Shown here one piece after another: positions 36,700 to 49,500 of a stretch of 64,000 nucleotides of DNA. Numbering within the stretch: position 1 is the first letter of the stretch; each line of letters starts with the position of its first letter. The translations under genes were made by a program, and so were the position numbers. The notes beneath the pieces were generated by a model. It had not been told where the DNA came from, did not search any database, and saw only the letters and a program-made list of their open reading frames with translations. The DNA comes from Phorcus lineatus (taxonomy: Eukaryota; Mollusca; Gastropoda; Trochida; Trochidae): NCBI GenBank assembly GCA_921293015.1, contig OV121087.1, positions 12,908,501 to 12,972,500 of the forward strand. The letters are read 5' to 3'.

Positions 36700-37230
36700 C
36701 AGTTTATATGACGCAACAGTAAACCAATTAATTAATATAATAATCTCTAAATTTGTCAATTATTAGAAACGGGCTAGAACAATGTACAAATTCTTATACT
36801 GATTATAGCAAAATGACACTTCCCAATGTATTCTTATTCCTGTTCAGTATTATACTAAATTAATTCTCATCAAAGGTTCTCTTGACACCTGACCTAGCTA
36901 CTCTACCTCACACTGTATAAATAGGTTCAATATAAATTGCTTTCTCGATTAAATATAAAGACTGATTGTATTTATGAGAAACGTATTGTGCGGCTTGTCA
37001 TATTCATCACAATGACGAATGAATTTAGATGATAGAAATTATGATCAAATCAACTTTGGAGGATGTCAACCACTATGTTTAGCAATTGTATGTACTTATC
37101 GTCCTAAAACTAATTACCTCTATGACAAATTTTCAAACCAAACATTTATCATTGTTTCAAGAGTTGTTCTAACCCTTTCCAATTCCCAAGTCTAATGCCT
37201 TATATCATAATCATTTTCTATCAGCCAATG
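36700..37230 (+). repeat. Module block F, unit C
   Basis: Like unit B it reads straight through 'agaaacgtattgtg' at 36,979-36,992, confirming the empty site of the unit A transposon. Confidence 0.7.
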
Positions 37231-37282
37231 TAGGTCTATCTAGTGTAGAAGTGGGGTGTACAAATCCTCGAAGTCTGACGTA

Positions 37283-37500
37283 GAGAACTGTTCGTCATGT
37301 AGTGTGGTTTTAGTGTATTGGTACACTGAATTTCAACGCAATACCACCCCTGGTTCTACCGATGCTCGTAGGTTTCGTGGTTATGATTAGCCACAATGGT
37401 GTTGCAAGCTTTTCCCCTGCAAAAACACTAGCAGCCGTGATATACGTGAAATACTCTTGAAACTGGCGTTAAATCTCAATTCAACTCACCTCACTAGTGT
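37283..37500 (+). repeat. SINE-like dispersed repeat, copy 2
   Basis: It contains 'acactgaatttcaacgc', 'aataccacccctggttc', 'gctcgtaggttt', 'agccacaatggtgttgc', 'cgtgatatacgtgaaatact' and the tail 'ggcgttaaatctcaattcaac'. It is not at the place of copy 1 within the module, so the insertions are independent. A 125-codon frame at 37,457-37,834 starts in its tail and is not a gene. Confidence 0.7.
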
Positions 37501-37689
37501 ATGGTTGACAATCCTCTTGTTGCTGTACTTGCTTTGGCTGAAGGAATTTATGAAAATGCATTTGTGCAAGCAAATATGCAACAATATCATATGTTCTATT
37601 TCCAAATATTTCCTTTGTTACCTCGATCCAAATAAACACAAATTAAAGCAGGTATCTGTAACATTTGAGCAAAGAATTAGACGAATTCT

Positions 37690-37950
37690 GTCTCGATTGA
37701 CTCTCTTGAGGATATCAAATTTCTATCAGTCAGGTGATATTTGCATAACTAGCGATGTGAATGTTTTCTCTGATCAAGTTGTGAGTGGACATAAATTAAC
37801 TAATTTTCGGGCACTGTGGCCATCGAACACATGACCTGATAACTGACCTGTATGGTCCATCTGCTGCATGATGAAGAGACCAAGTAGTTTCACCACGTGA
37901 CCGGTCAATCAGATCATTCAGGCTGAATAGTACTGTTGTCTGGGTCGGAT
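37690..37950 (+). promoter_or_regulatory. Conserved block X, unit C, with E-box
   Basis: Counterpart of 14,640-14,880: 'ccatcgaacacatgac' and 'gataactgacctgtatgg' match unit A almost perfectly. CACGTG lies at 37,894-37,899. The trailing 'gttgtctg-gtcggatt' also matches unit A. Confidence 0.5.
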
Positions 37951-40254
37951 TACTTCTTAAGCCTTTTCAGAGTCGGATTTATGTTTCTTTTTGCGTGAGC
38001 CTTTATACGGATCAGTGCATCCATATTTCACAACATTATTTCATGAGGTCACTGATAAATGCAGCTAAACACTGCATCAATTGCAAGTGATGTATCCAAG
38101 AGGATTAGCAGTTATCTAAGCACATTCATTTAAAACACAAAACTATTAAGACAAAAACTGTGTATTTGAAATACCTACTATTGATTAGGTATGACAAGTA
38201 TATCGTGTGGATGACATTTTTGTTGTTCAAGACAACATTCATCTATTTACTATGATACGCTAATGAAGATTTCATCTACAAAAGAAACATAACTGTCTGC
38301 ACATCAAAAGTCACACACAAAATTGTGTTGACACTACATAAGAATAACAATGTGAATTTATCAGAAACATCAAAATTTTAGTGCGTAATTTAAAAATGCA
38401 GCGGAAGATGAAAACATGATAAAGTTAACACTGAGTAGTAACAACATCATGTCTTATTAAAAAGCTATTGGTCAACAAAGTTGAACATCTGTTTAGAACT
38501 AGAAGCTTATTTCCGAAAATTCTGCTGTAGCAACGTTATATTAACCACCTGAGGCAAAACCTACATTAGTGGCCAAAAAGATCAAAAGATTCAGTGTTAC
38601 TTATTCTATAAATTCACGTACCATTTGTTTTTATCTCATACGGTTTGGTTTTGACACGAACATAAATAACGTATAAGATTATATGCATTAATACGTCTCA
38701 CATGTTTATTCTCAAATGGCAATGAAATGGAATCGTTTAAAAGTCATATTTATACAAAAATAAAAACGAAATCACACATCCAATTTAAATGCATACTAGT
38801 TTTCTAACTAATCATAACCTATCAAATCCTGACTGTTTTTGGACTGCTTTAAATATGTAATTCAAATTATGTCCGGTTTTTGATCACGAATTGTGATCAA
38901 ATGCCTTCCTGTTGTCACTATAAAAAAATTAGCTTTCAATGATACTTTTCTGCAACAGTTAGTTTTTGTTCAAATGTCAGCATTGAGATAGGTTGACATA
39001 TATACCACTATGCACATCTGTGCAATATTAACGCATTACCTATATTTTGGTGTACAGTTTTTACAATTATTTTTCATATCGCAATATATCGCACCCACTT
39101 ATTTCATATCAAACTGATTCAGAATTATTCTAATTCGTTAACGTGTAAGGCGAATTGTTTTGGTGTGCAAGAATATATGTTTGGCTGTATTGCAAACGAT
39201 AGCAGACAGTATAAATGCCATCGAAATTTACTTACAAACTTTATGTTGTTTCCAATACCCTTTTAATAAATCTGAAGGCATTTTAACAATTGTGATGTAT
39301 TTCCAGTCTTGATTCTCATTGGTCGAGACAGTCAAGGCCGTCTGACACCGCTTGGTCAGATCAAGAGAAGTAGCGAGGTAAGAGGGAAAAGTTTTGAGCT
39401 GATTTCAATGAGATTATTGCAAAATATGGAGTCTATTTTGCATTATATTGCGATATGAAATTTTGTGTAATACTCAACCCTACCACTATGTACCATAGAC
39501 TTTTCATATTCTGATGATAATATCTATTGTTATATAGATTTTTAGTCATCTCTTTATGACATGCCATGACCCTCAACAAATATCATCTGATTTAACTTAA
39601 TTCACTAAAATTTCCGCTGTTGTATGACTGAATGTCACAAGCAACAATTATGACACAGAAAATGAGACGTTGCGTGAGGAATGTTAAAAGTGATTAATTG
39701 AAGGCAAGAACAAAACGGGTTGACACTTCAAAGCAAAGAGCATTTCTTGTCATAAAAAATACCGTGTTATGGACTTAGAAAATAAAAAAAATATTTTAAT
39801 AACCAAAATTTAAAACTTTGAGACAAAATATTAAAAGATAATCCAACCATTATATCAAATTTAGCGTTGGCTGAAACTTTTATTTTACATTATGATTATC
39901 GCCGGACAGAAAATATTGTACATTTGAGAACATTATGAGTATATTCCCTAAAAAAATGTCATAAAAGTGACTTGAACTTTCAAAGTTCACATACAACATG
40001 TTAAGTGATAAATTTTGTCTATTTGACATGCTATGGTGTATTTGATACGATATTTTTATATTAACATATGCCAACTGCAAACTTAAATACACTTTAATAC
40101 ACTATAATAATAATAATATTACATCAATTACAACCTGGATGCTTCCAAAAAAATTTCGGATCACCTAAAAATCCAATTTGAAACTCGTAAGCTAATGATG
40201 TAGCTTTAATATGATATTTCAAACTGATATTTTACAGCTAACCAACTCTGATGT
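37951..40254. other. Module DNA between blocks X and Y, no gene seen
   Basis: About 0.5-0.7 kb longer than in the other units. 'tgcaatattaacgca', 'catatcgcaatatatcgcacc' (39,076) and 'ttatattgcgatatgaaat' (39,441) form a diverged inverted pair about 0.38 kb apart, which may bound a small inserted element. No gene is supported. Confidence 0.4.
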
Positions 40255-40570
40255 GTTGCTGGTACCTTGCCGAACACTTTGCCAGGTCTGGCGCTTGGTG
40301 ACCATGAAGAGGACATCAATAGACTGACCAGTAGATCCCCCGGGATCAATTAGCTGTGGACGTTAGGCGTCTCGTTACAAGTCGACCCATTTGTGCATCC
40401 CAGACTAGTTAAAATAGATCTAATCCTGCATTTAGGACGCCACTCAGAGAGCTGTTAGTAATCAGACATTAACCTGATAAGACTGGGCGTCTGAAAGGCT
40501 TTTTCTTCCGTGGGCTGGTGCTTGTGGTGAGTTTGTTTCAGCACTTGAGCGGCGAGGAATAACGAAAGGA
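40255..40570 (+). promoter_or_regulatory. Highly conserved block Y, unit C
   Basis: Nearly the same as unit B throughout: 'gccaggtctggcgcttggtg', GATCCC-CC-GGGATC at 40,334-40,347, 'atagatctaatcctgcattt', 'gagtttgtttcagcacttga'. It also shows the uninterrupted insertion site of the unit A MULE fragment. Confidence 0.5.
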
Positions 40571-40914
40571 TTTGGATTAAAATATTATAAAATGATCAGA
40601 TTAAGATTTGTTTTGCAATTAAGATTTGTTTCTGTAAAGCTTTCACTTTGAAAGATTATGTAATAGTAGTCGTAGTGTAGTAGTTGTTCTCCTCTTTGTT
40701 TGGTCAATGCCAACCTGATTAATCAATTATTATTAATGAGATATTTTAGACATAAATACCATTTACTAATTTACTAACACATTAGATGTCGATAATATAA
40801 GCATACTTGGATTTAAGTTGGCAGCTTTATTTTATGTATGTGGACACATACATGGACACATGTTGTAGTCATTCAAATACATAATTCCGGGTTTCCTTTC
40901 AATACCAACATCAA

Positions 40915-41290
40915 ACACAAGTTCAAATTAGTGCAAGTGGTTTCAGTTCAACAGAAATGGATTGCTGTATGATTTGGTCCTTGAGGGATTAATTGGATGC
41001 TGATTGTTCGAATAAATGAACAAGAAATTGTCATCTGTCTTCCTTAAGCCTTTACATCTGTATTACTAATATCAAAAGCCCCTTTAATAGTATTTTGATA
41101 ACCATTGTTTCCAAACTGACTTACAGACCGAAGGTATAAACGTCGCAGTGATCAACTGAAATGTAAAGTGTCTTGGCAGTGTCCTGTGACATTTAAATTG
41201 ATCAACACTTATTGATTGCTGTGTGTATCAAATCCCGTCCATCTCATGATAGCGTCAGTCATATAAGTATCCCATAGTCGCTGGATGATA
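40915..41290 (+). repeat. Module block W, unit C
   Basis: It matches unit A best: 'cgtcgcagtgatcaa', 'aaagtgtcttggcagtgtcc', 'tgtgacattta', 'gatagcgtcagtca'. No frame is shared. Confidence 0.7.
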
Positions 41291-41339
41291 ACGGTGATAA
41301 GATCATTTCGTGCTGTCAAGAACTCGTGACACTGTTTTA

Positions 41340-42230
41340 TACATTTTGTACTGGTGAAAATCACATCTGTAGACTAATAGCGGCATTTACACACTCGTGC
41401 AGGAACCAAAATCACGTCCATAAACTGTTGTCTTCACAAATCGATATTAAAATTTAGAATTTGTGAACTTGAATATTCGATCAAAGATTGGTCACAAAGC
41501 AAATATGCTCAATTTATTTTATAAAACGGTGTACTTATAAAACTTAAATATGTTTTAAAAAACTATTGCCTCAGCACAAAGGTAAAGTAACTTCTTTATG
41601 ATATTTTGTCAATTCTCGTTCAATTGCCTAGTCAAGAAATCTGCAACACTGAAAGCCGTCGGTATTTCTATGCGATCAAAGGTCATCTGTCGTATCTGAC
41701 CCACAGGTACAAGACAAATCCTTTTTCATATCGAATGTTAGTGAACAGATCTAAAGCTCAACTTCAAAAGAATATCACCAATCGCATATCTACATGTAAT
41801 CATATGAAAGTATGTTCAAGAACATTAATACTCTCTGTGGGTTACGATTTTGAGCTTGTCCCTCTGGTCATTTCAAATGATGGATTTCAAAGTTTTACAA
41901 AATTGCAAAGGAGGGGTTGTGCCATGTTATCATCAACTAACCTTTGACGTAATGTGAAATTCAATTATGACAATTAATCAGCTCGAAACACGCAAATGAC
42001 AATCATGGTGTACAGATTGTGTGACGAAAGTCAGTAATTTTGAGATGAAAATTACACGTTGCGGAGTTTGGCACAGTATTTGACTAGAACACAATCAATG
42101 AATTGATGTTCTACAATATCAGAAAACAGCTCCTATGATGTAATTTATATTCTCTGACTTCTTCATGTGAACTTTATAAAATCTAAGGGATATTTTACTT
42201 GATTACCCCCCAAGAAAAAGAATTTCAATA
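41340..42230 (+). repeat. Module block V, unit C
   Basis: Counterpart of 28,680-29,650. A 113-codon plus frame (41,606-41,947) lies within it, but the aligned sequence in unit B is interrupted by several stops, so no gene is called. Confidence 0.65.
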
Positions 42231-42839
42231 GAACACTATTTTTAATAATTATGTCATTCTGATCCCACAGTTTAATCAATTCTTTGTTTGCTGATCCTAG
42301 GAAACGTATGACTAATTCCATCATGGCAAAGCATGATTTGGATTCTGAGGTTTAAGGCTTATAATTTACTTTAAATCTATTCAGGATAGAAATCACTTTA
42401 ATCATTGGCAGTGATGACTTCACATGTAATCTATGTTATACTGTAGAGCCGTTATTCTGCATTAAAAGGTGTATTAAGAAAAGTATCAACTGCGTTTTCG
42501 ACAAAATATCAACCCAAATTTAACATGACCGGCCGCTTCCATTGCTTGAGAATTTCAAAACATCTTCAGGTGTTAATAATGAATGATGTATTATAATTTC
42601 TAAGTTGTTAAATCTAATTTTAGGATAATTCAACAGGATTTGCAAAAATTTTACAAAGTTATCCTAAAACATATATTGTAAGGTAAAGCCTTTGATAATT
42701 ACAATTCATTTAATCAAAAATAAAAATGATATATTATTTTCATATTAAATTTCATATACAAATTACAAAAAGATGAAAAATATATCATGGTGTTTAAAAA
42801 GTTTCATGTTTCCTAATATAAACATCATGATTTCAAACA

Positions 42840-43265
42840 AACAATTCATTTTTTAAACTGTGAATCAGGTTTATCCATTCTCATTCCAAACAGATGATCA
42901 TTTAATTAAAGAGTTTTAAACGATGGCTTGAATCAGGAAAATCAATTAAAAAACAAAAGATTGAGAGCTTCACACAACTGATGACTTTTTGCAATGAAGG
43001 ATTACAGAGAACAATCCATCATTGTGTCGACACACTTTAAGCAGACACTTGAATCTTCTCTTCGGTACGAACTAGTCTTATATCATTGAGTGTGATGCGT
43101 CTTCGGTGAGAATTATGTTTTCATAAATTAATCTAACACCACCTCTATCATGTCTTATATTAATGAAAATGTAATTATTCTGTGTTCGTGACAGCTATAA
43201 CTAAATGCCAGTTTCTTACAAAAGAATGCCACTAGACGGACAATTTATCAAACCTCGACACCAAC
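42840..43265 (+). repeat. Module block U, unit C
   Basis: Counterpart of 30,020-30,440. The later part, 'gaaggattacagagaacaat' with 'ccatcattgtgtcgac', also resembles 50,402-50,446. Confidence 0.55.
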
Positions 43266-43289
43266 ATGCTGACCAATAAGTCCCATGTG

Positions 43290-43935
43290 ATCAGTTTTGT
43301 TGTCTTCAGAGGGTCAGCTGGGGACCTTATAGTAATCAGACATAATAAAATTAGGTTCAGTGGTTTTCATGTCTGTTCGTCTGGCAGGTGTAACTGTTTA
43401 TTTTGTTTAATCTTGTGGGATTAATATGAATACAAGGTGTCCATACCGAACCTGATGGCGTTCGTTAACGTATCTAAACCAAGCCATTTTCATATATTTA
43501 TTGAGTGTCCTTGACAGACGTTTTCCGGTCAAACTAGAACATGTGTCGCCATTTAAAATATAACGAACAGTATCAGTCAAAGTTCATTATGTCAAGTGGT
43601 AACACTGAGGGGGAAATGGAGAGCTGAATGATACATTATAATAAATGGTCAAGGAAACACCATATGTCCCCTGCTGTTCATGAAGCGGTGTTCTGTCATC
43701 ATACGAAGTCTTCCTTGATTAATATCTTCATTAGCTGTCACCTTTAGGTTTCCGGTCGTGTCTCAGGTCAATAGTACATTGTGACATCACGCTGATCGAT
43801 TTAAATGCAGTGGGTCTAAGCAATGTTCAATACTTGACAGCGTTCATGTGACAATCGAAATAATCAGCCAAAACTGGTTGCATTGAAAATCAAAACCAGT
43901 CAATGTGCCTGTGAAAGAACTAAAGCATTCGCAAC
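43290..43935 (+). repeat. Internal partial module copy (Y end to W)
   Basis: 43,300-43,400 resembles the right end of block Y ('gtagtaatcagacat', 'ggcaggtgt' after a TCTGTTCGTCTGG-like stretch). 43,590-43,935 is a full block W most like the left-edge remnant at 590-960. It interrupts the U-to-S order seen in unit B. It is either a remnant of a deleted fourth unit or an internal duplication. Confidence 0.5.
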
Positions 43936-46500
43936 CAAATTAGTGTGACAGAATGATTTGAAAGGAATAATTGTTACTGAAGGCTACTGACCACTTGGTT
44001 AAGTTTTTCAATGGTTGACGATTTTCTTTGTTTATTCATCTGAGTAAGAACATGTGTAGTAAGTAGGGTTTATTACCCACATGGTTAATCATTAGCGGTG
44101 ACATATTTTCAATATGAGCACATGTTCATATATCTTTTTTACCTAGCAACAATTGTATCAGCGCAAGTTACCGTATTTTAATTTGTCGTCTGTAAAACCA
44201 TTGTTCGTGATGTCACGTTAGCGTGGCGTCACAAGGGAAAGTAGCCGTTTACTGAAAACTTACATGCGTTTGAAATGGAATAGAATCGGTAATAAAAAAT
44301 ATTACCCAAAGAGGGTGATATGACTATTACAAAACTCCTGCTCTTGCTTGGTTATAACAAAATTCACACTCGTTTCGTAAAAGTCACTTCCTCGGGTAAA
44401 AATCTCTATGTATGTAACATGTAACTGGTATAATAATAACATTTAATAGAGATTTGGTTAGTGCCTGATAACTTCAAATTAACTATCAAAAGATCTGCGT
44501 CTGTTAGAATGATTCATCGTATATCAAATCGTGCTTAAATAACAAAGGAGTAAAAGGGACACGCAATGAAATTGAAATAAACAGAATACAAAATGAAGTG
44601 TGAAATATCACATATCTTGTGTTTTAATTGATTGATGAAATCGTTGATGATCAATCATGGTCATGGATTGCTGTCAAGAGAGTAATAAATCCATTTTGAG
44701 GTGAGCTTTTCATTTTTTCTTCCTGATGAGCGATTACTTCCAAGACCCAAGAGAGTCTTTAAAATTGAAATAATTGAAAACAAATTTGTCATTTGTGGAA
44801 AAAAGGAACAGATTTGCATCTGAAAATAGATTGATGAAGTGTGGTGATATCTGGAATGAACTGTCACTGTGAACACTTTCAAAACCACAGCAAGCATATA
44901 CAAGTGTGATCTAAACAATCTAAAGCATATCCAATTTGTGAAATGTTGATAGTGACAAAGACAAATCGTGATAATCTACATACTGAGAACAGTGGTTTAT
45001 TTCAATGAGGCGATCACCTTGAAACCTTTATTAAGTATGCACCTGTCGCCATCAATTTTAACATGTTAAAATCGGAATCAAAATTTTGCTAACCCCGGGT
45101 GTAACATTGCACGAATCACCAAATGCTTATTTAAAGATCCGTACCTCTTCTTTTATTAATTATCCTTTTTCCTCAGGTATTAATGTGTACGCCACACGTT
45201 TAACGTATATGAATATTATGAACAACGAAATATAAATTTAATCAAATTAAATAAATAAATCTATTTTTGTTTGTTTAAGTATTCGACACTTTTACATTTG
45301 CACTTTTTATGATGTTTGAGAATTCGTTTATTTTTGGATGAATAAACCACTCACTTGAATGGAATTATCTTTTTTTTGGCATATAAATGTATCAACACTT
45401 TAAAAAAGACAATTAAACTTGTATTTCTAATTTTGGTCAGTCCACCGAATTTTGCATTATCTATTGACATCCCCGTTTGTATATTGTCAGCAGTTACAAT
45501 CATTTGAATACTAGTTTTACATATTTGCCAATCGAAAAATAGATATTGACAGACTGTAATCCTCGTGATATGAAACAGGAGAATATTTTATTTCCTATAG
45601 TAACATGTTGCAACTTACCATTAATCTCAAACGTTTGACAACTTTTCAATGTTGAATCTAATTAAACCGACAAAATCTGAATAGCAGGTACTGTGTGGAA
45701 TCCACTACCACAAGAAATGCCAACTTTTATGTAAATGTTTAAAGATATCTGTTCAAACAAACATTGATAAGTCGGACACAGCTCCTTATTTGCATTCAAT
45801 GGAATATTCATCATGATGCTAGTAGTGTCAAAATTTAAAGAGAAATAAAAAATATATTCTCGTGGTGACAAACTTTATCTTTTACTTTTGACTAAACCAG
45901 CTTGAAACATATTTGTTGACAAAGTTGAAAGAAACAAAAAATAACATAAAAAAGTCCTAATTGTGGTAATTGTAGCTTTTAACATGCATTTGTTCGTGAG
46001 ACTGAAAGCTTAAAGGGTAAAACAGTGACAAGTGTGATTACTAAAAATATATTGTAAACGCTCAAAGCTAGGAAGGGTGTTTTAATGTATTCGATTAGAC
46101 TTAACACTTTATTCTGAACCCAAATGATACATGCACAATATCCACCCTACGTCTTACTTAAAGAGCACAATATGAGTCCCTGGGGGGTCTACACGAGTGG
46201 ACAAGCATAGACTGAGGGTTAATTCATCTCTGATGGTGGTCAGCTGGCCGTAAATGGTCACTCGACGTTCATCTGAAAACACAGAATGGAAGTGAGAATT
46301 ATCATTGAAGTAACTATCTGAGGTCCTTTCTCTGTAGTGATTCATCCATAAATCAGCTTTAAAGGAAATGTTTGCCAATCTGTAAAAGTGGAAATTGTTT
46401 AAGTTGTTTCAGGACCGTCATCCCGAGTCTTTCAGGTCATGTCGAGTTGTTAATCAGTAGTCGTTTACAAGTCTCATGAGACAAAATTTGCTCTCTGGTA
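43936..46500. other. Module end of unit C (block S), no gene seen
   Basis: It aligns in part with 30,990-32,390 of unit B. Several minus-strand frames of 69-85 codons (44,661, 45,662 and 46,154) have no recognised domains. Confidence 0.45.
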
Positions 46501-49500
46501 TGTTAGATGAATTAATGTGCAGATTTTATACGACCGGATGGTGTCTCTTGGGTCTGACTGTCTTTGATGAAAAGTTATATTTAGGGAAATTGTAATCAAA
46601 AGGAGATTAAGGTTGTTTGACTACTGAAGGGAAAAAACCAGTAAAACACAAACTGGATTCCATATACAAATATCATTAAATCACCATCAAGTGTTGTAAA
46701 ATGTGATAGTATGTCTACCCAAGAATATAACTTTATACAATTCAGGTTTTTGTATGGAAAGCGTACATAATTATATACATATATTTGATGCTCACTTCTT
46801 TTTTGTTTTTAGTAAGATCTCTTCAACACGATCATGTGAGATAATTTTAATGCATAAAAGACAGTGCTTGTAAAATACATAACCTTCAATTGCGCAAAGA
46901 ATTGTTTAAAACTTATATAAATGGGCAAAATCAGTTTGTTGTGTTGATAGTTGTTGACTTGCGCTTTCGGAACCATTTTGTTCATTAGCGAACATCCATT
47001 AGAAACATGTTTGAATGACTGTCAATTGTCCTTAGTCCGTGGTCCGAGTTTGACGCTTATAGTAGACTATAGATAGTTGAAACAGGTTAATAGTCAGTTA
47101 TTGTTCAACGCTAGGAAAATGACACGCGTTGGTAACCATATCAACCTTTTACTTTCAAATACTCCTCCACTTACAGCAATTTGGCACCGCAATTTCTGAC
47201 TGCGTTATGACAATTGATGTCGATACCATTATGAGCAACATTTGTATTTTCAACGTTTCAGTCAGAGGTCGTCTACATGAATAAGTAAATGTTTTTAAAA
47301 ATAAGATATGCCATTAAAGGACCTTAAACTGCACAGAAAGTCTTAATTGATAAGGATTTCAATCAACTATGTCAAAAACTCTGCATATTCCGCTACTTTT
47401 GCTGCATGTTAACAAAGGATATGTCAATAAATTCTGCACACGTCTACAATTAACAATATTACCTTTAAAGTAACGCAGAGTGTGTGAATTTTGTATGTGG
47501 ATGAATTAAGCTAAAATATCTTTACAAAAACCCTGTCAATATATTCTGTACACATCTTTCTAGATATGGGCATTATACAAACTAAAACTATTATTGTTGC
47601 AGTAACAGAGAGACGTGAATGTGTCATGAATTTTGTATATGGCTAAAATTATGTTAAAATATCTTGTCACCTGATTTAATTTCAAATCGCCTATCTCAAG
47701 TTGCCCTATCTCTTTAATTCCAAAATTGTTACATTTTCTTATTTTCGATTGTAAATTTAAACGGCCATATTAATGTAGGGAAGTCGAAACTCTGCGTCCC
47801 ATAAATATGTCTATTAATGATTTGACCCACCATGCAGAACCAACATTTCTTGTTGTGTCTGCTATAAATAGCTTTTCAATACTACGTTTGAGTTATTGGC
47901 GAGCGCCATTTTGCGATTTTCGATCATAGATCTATACTTTTTTCGTGTTAAGTGTCATGATGTTCACTAATAAGCATTGAGATATTAATTTTCAGAAAAA
48001 TAGCTTCTTTATGAAATAACGCCATTTTTTAAGTTTGAAATATTTGACACACCAACATACTCTCTTGCTCTTTACAACCAAATATTTCAAACCAGAATTT
48101 ATACTTTATTACTTATCATAGACGGCGTTTTGGTCAGATAATATTTTTCCTGTCTTCTTAACAATAAGGATGAACATTGATTAGAAATACTGATAACAGA
48201 CAATATGACGAGACAAAACATTAGTTTAGGAAGAGAGGGAAATTGGAATTTCCATTTCAATCTTATCAGCCTGTATAGATTCTGACAGTACATACACAAA
48301 GGTAATTCGTCTCCTGCCTCAAGCAATATCTACTACTGATAAACATCGATGGAAAAAAAGAAGTAAGTTTCAAACTATCCAAATTAGCCCATATCCTTTT
48401 GAACATGCACATGATTTCATTTGGTACCAAGCTTTGTTCAAACACTTTATCATTTAGATGGAGAAAAAATAAATTCCATTTGCAATACAGAATAAAGTGG
48501 TACAATAATATATAGTTGTATCAACAATTGATGCAAACAAGGTAAATCCGTTCAAGCGTAATCAATATGTGTCTTAAATGTAGAGTTTATCAAATATTAT
48601 TGCATTAATCTAAAGTTGTTTCATTTACCACTTGCATTGTGCGACTTTTTAACTTTGCTTGTGACCTACAGAATTTAACCTAGCTGTGTATCAGAAGAGA
48701 ATATTTTGTTTTTATAAGGTTAATTTGAGAGTGGATTTTGCAGTGTCACACGTGTGCTTTGCAAATGGCTTAGCTGTCTATTTTGACTTTTAAAACTCTA
48801 TGTTTACTCTTATTAGCTCTATGTGAATGGAATATTTTTAGGACTATTATCTTGTATTGCTTAAAATGAAAAAGCGATTTCATTTTACACAAAATTTTCA
48901 AAGAGATTACCCGAGCAGACGTCGTTACATCCCTCTGTCTAATATTGTGCAATTAGGTGGAATCCAACTTTCTTATAGGCTGTTGTTTTCGAAAGCAAAT
49001 CTCTTAAGCATGGCTACTTTTCAGTGTACATGTACTAGCATGCTTACACACTTATGTGATCGACTCCGAGCGTGTTATGCCCATTTCATTCTCTCAATGT
49101 GACAAGTCATCCATTCAAAAAATACCATGCATTTAATCCAAGTCAAGTTAGAGCTAATCATCGATCATGGCTTAATTCTATCACACATAGGATTAATTCA
49201 GTCCCTGTTATCGGCAATTAGCATATAATTAAACAACCACGATGACATCTAGTAAGATGCAATTGTTAAGATACATTTGCACGAAGAGCTTACTAACCAC
49301 TACTAATGATAAAAGAATACAAGAGAAGAAAATCATAATATGTATATCTGCAAGGTTTTAAAGGTGGCATACATTCTAAGCTTTTGACTGCGCTCTGTGA
49401 CCCTTAAAATAACCTCGAAAAAGTAAAAAAACCATGCAAATGGCGGCCGCCATGACATGACCTTATTCATTGATAGATAACTCTTACCTGTTCTCGAGTA

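Larger units (their letters stand above)
32950..46500 (+). repeat. 12-kb module, unit C (with internal partial copy)
   Basis: Third copy. Blocks: Z 32,950-33,475, E1 35,340-35,600, F 36,700-37,230, X 37,690-37,950, Y 40,255-40,570, W 40,915-41,290, V 41,340-42,230, U 42,840-43,265, S 44,530-46,380. Relative to B it lacks E0, has an open-frame-rich segment at 34,920-35,380 and a SINE-like copy before X. Between U and S it has an extra Y-to-W stretch at 43,290-43,935. Confidence 0.75.

Noticed and set aside
37457-37834. 125-codon plus-strand frame
   Set aside because: It begins in the tail of a SINE-like repeat and runs into block X; not kept in other units.
41606-41947. 113-codon frame in block V
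   Set aside because: The aligned copy in unit B is broken by stops, so it is not under coding constraint.
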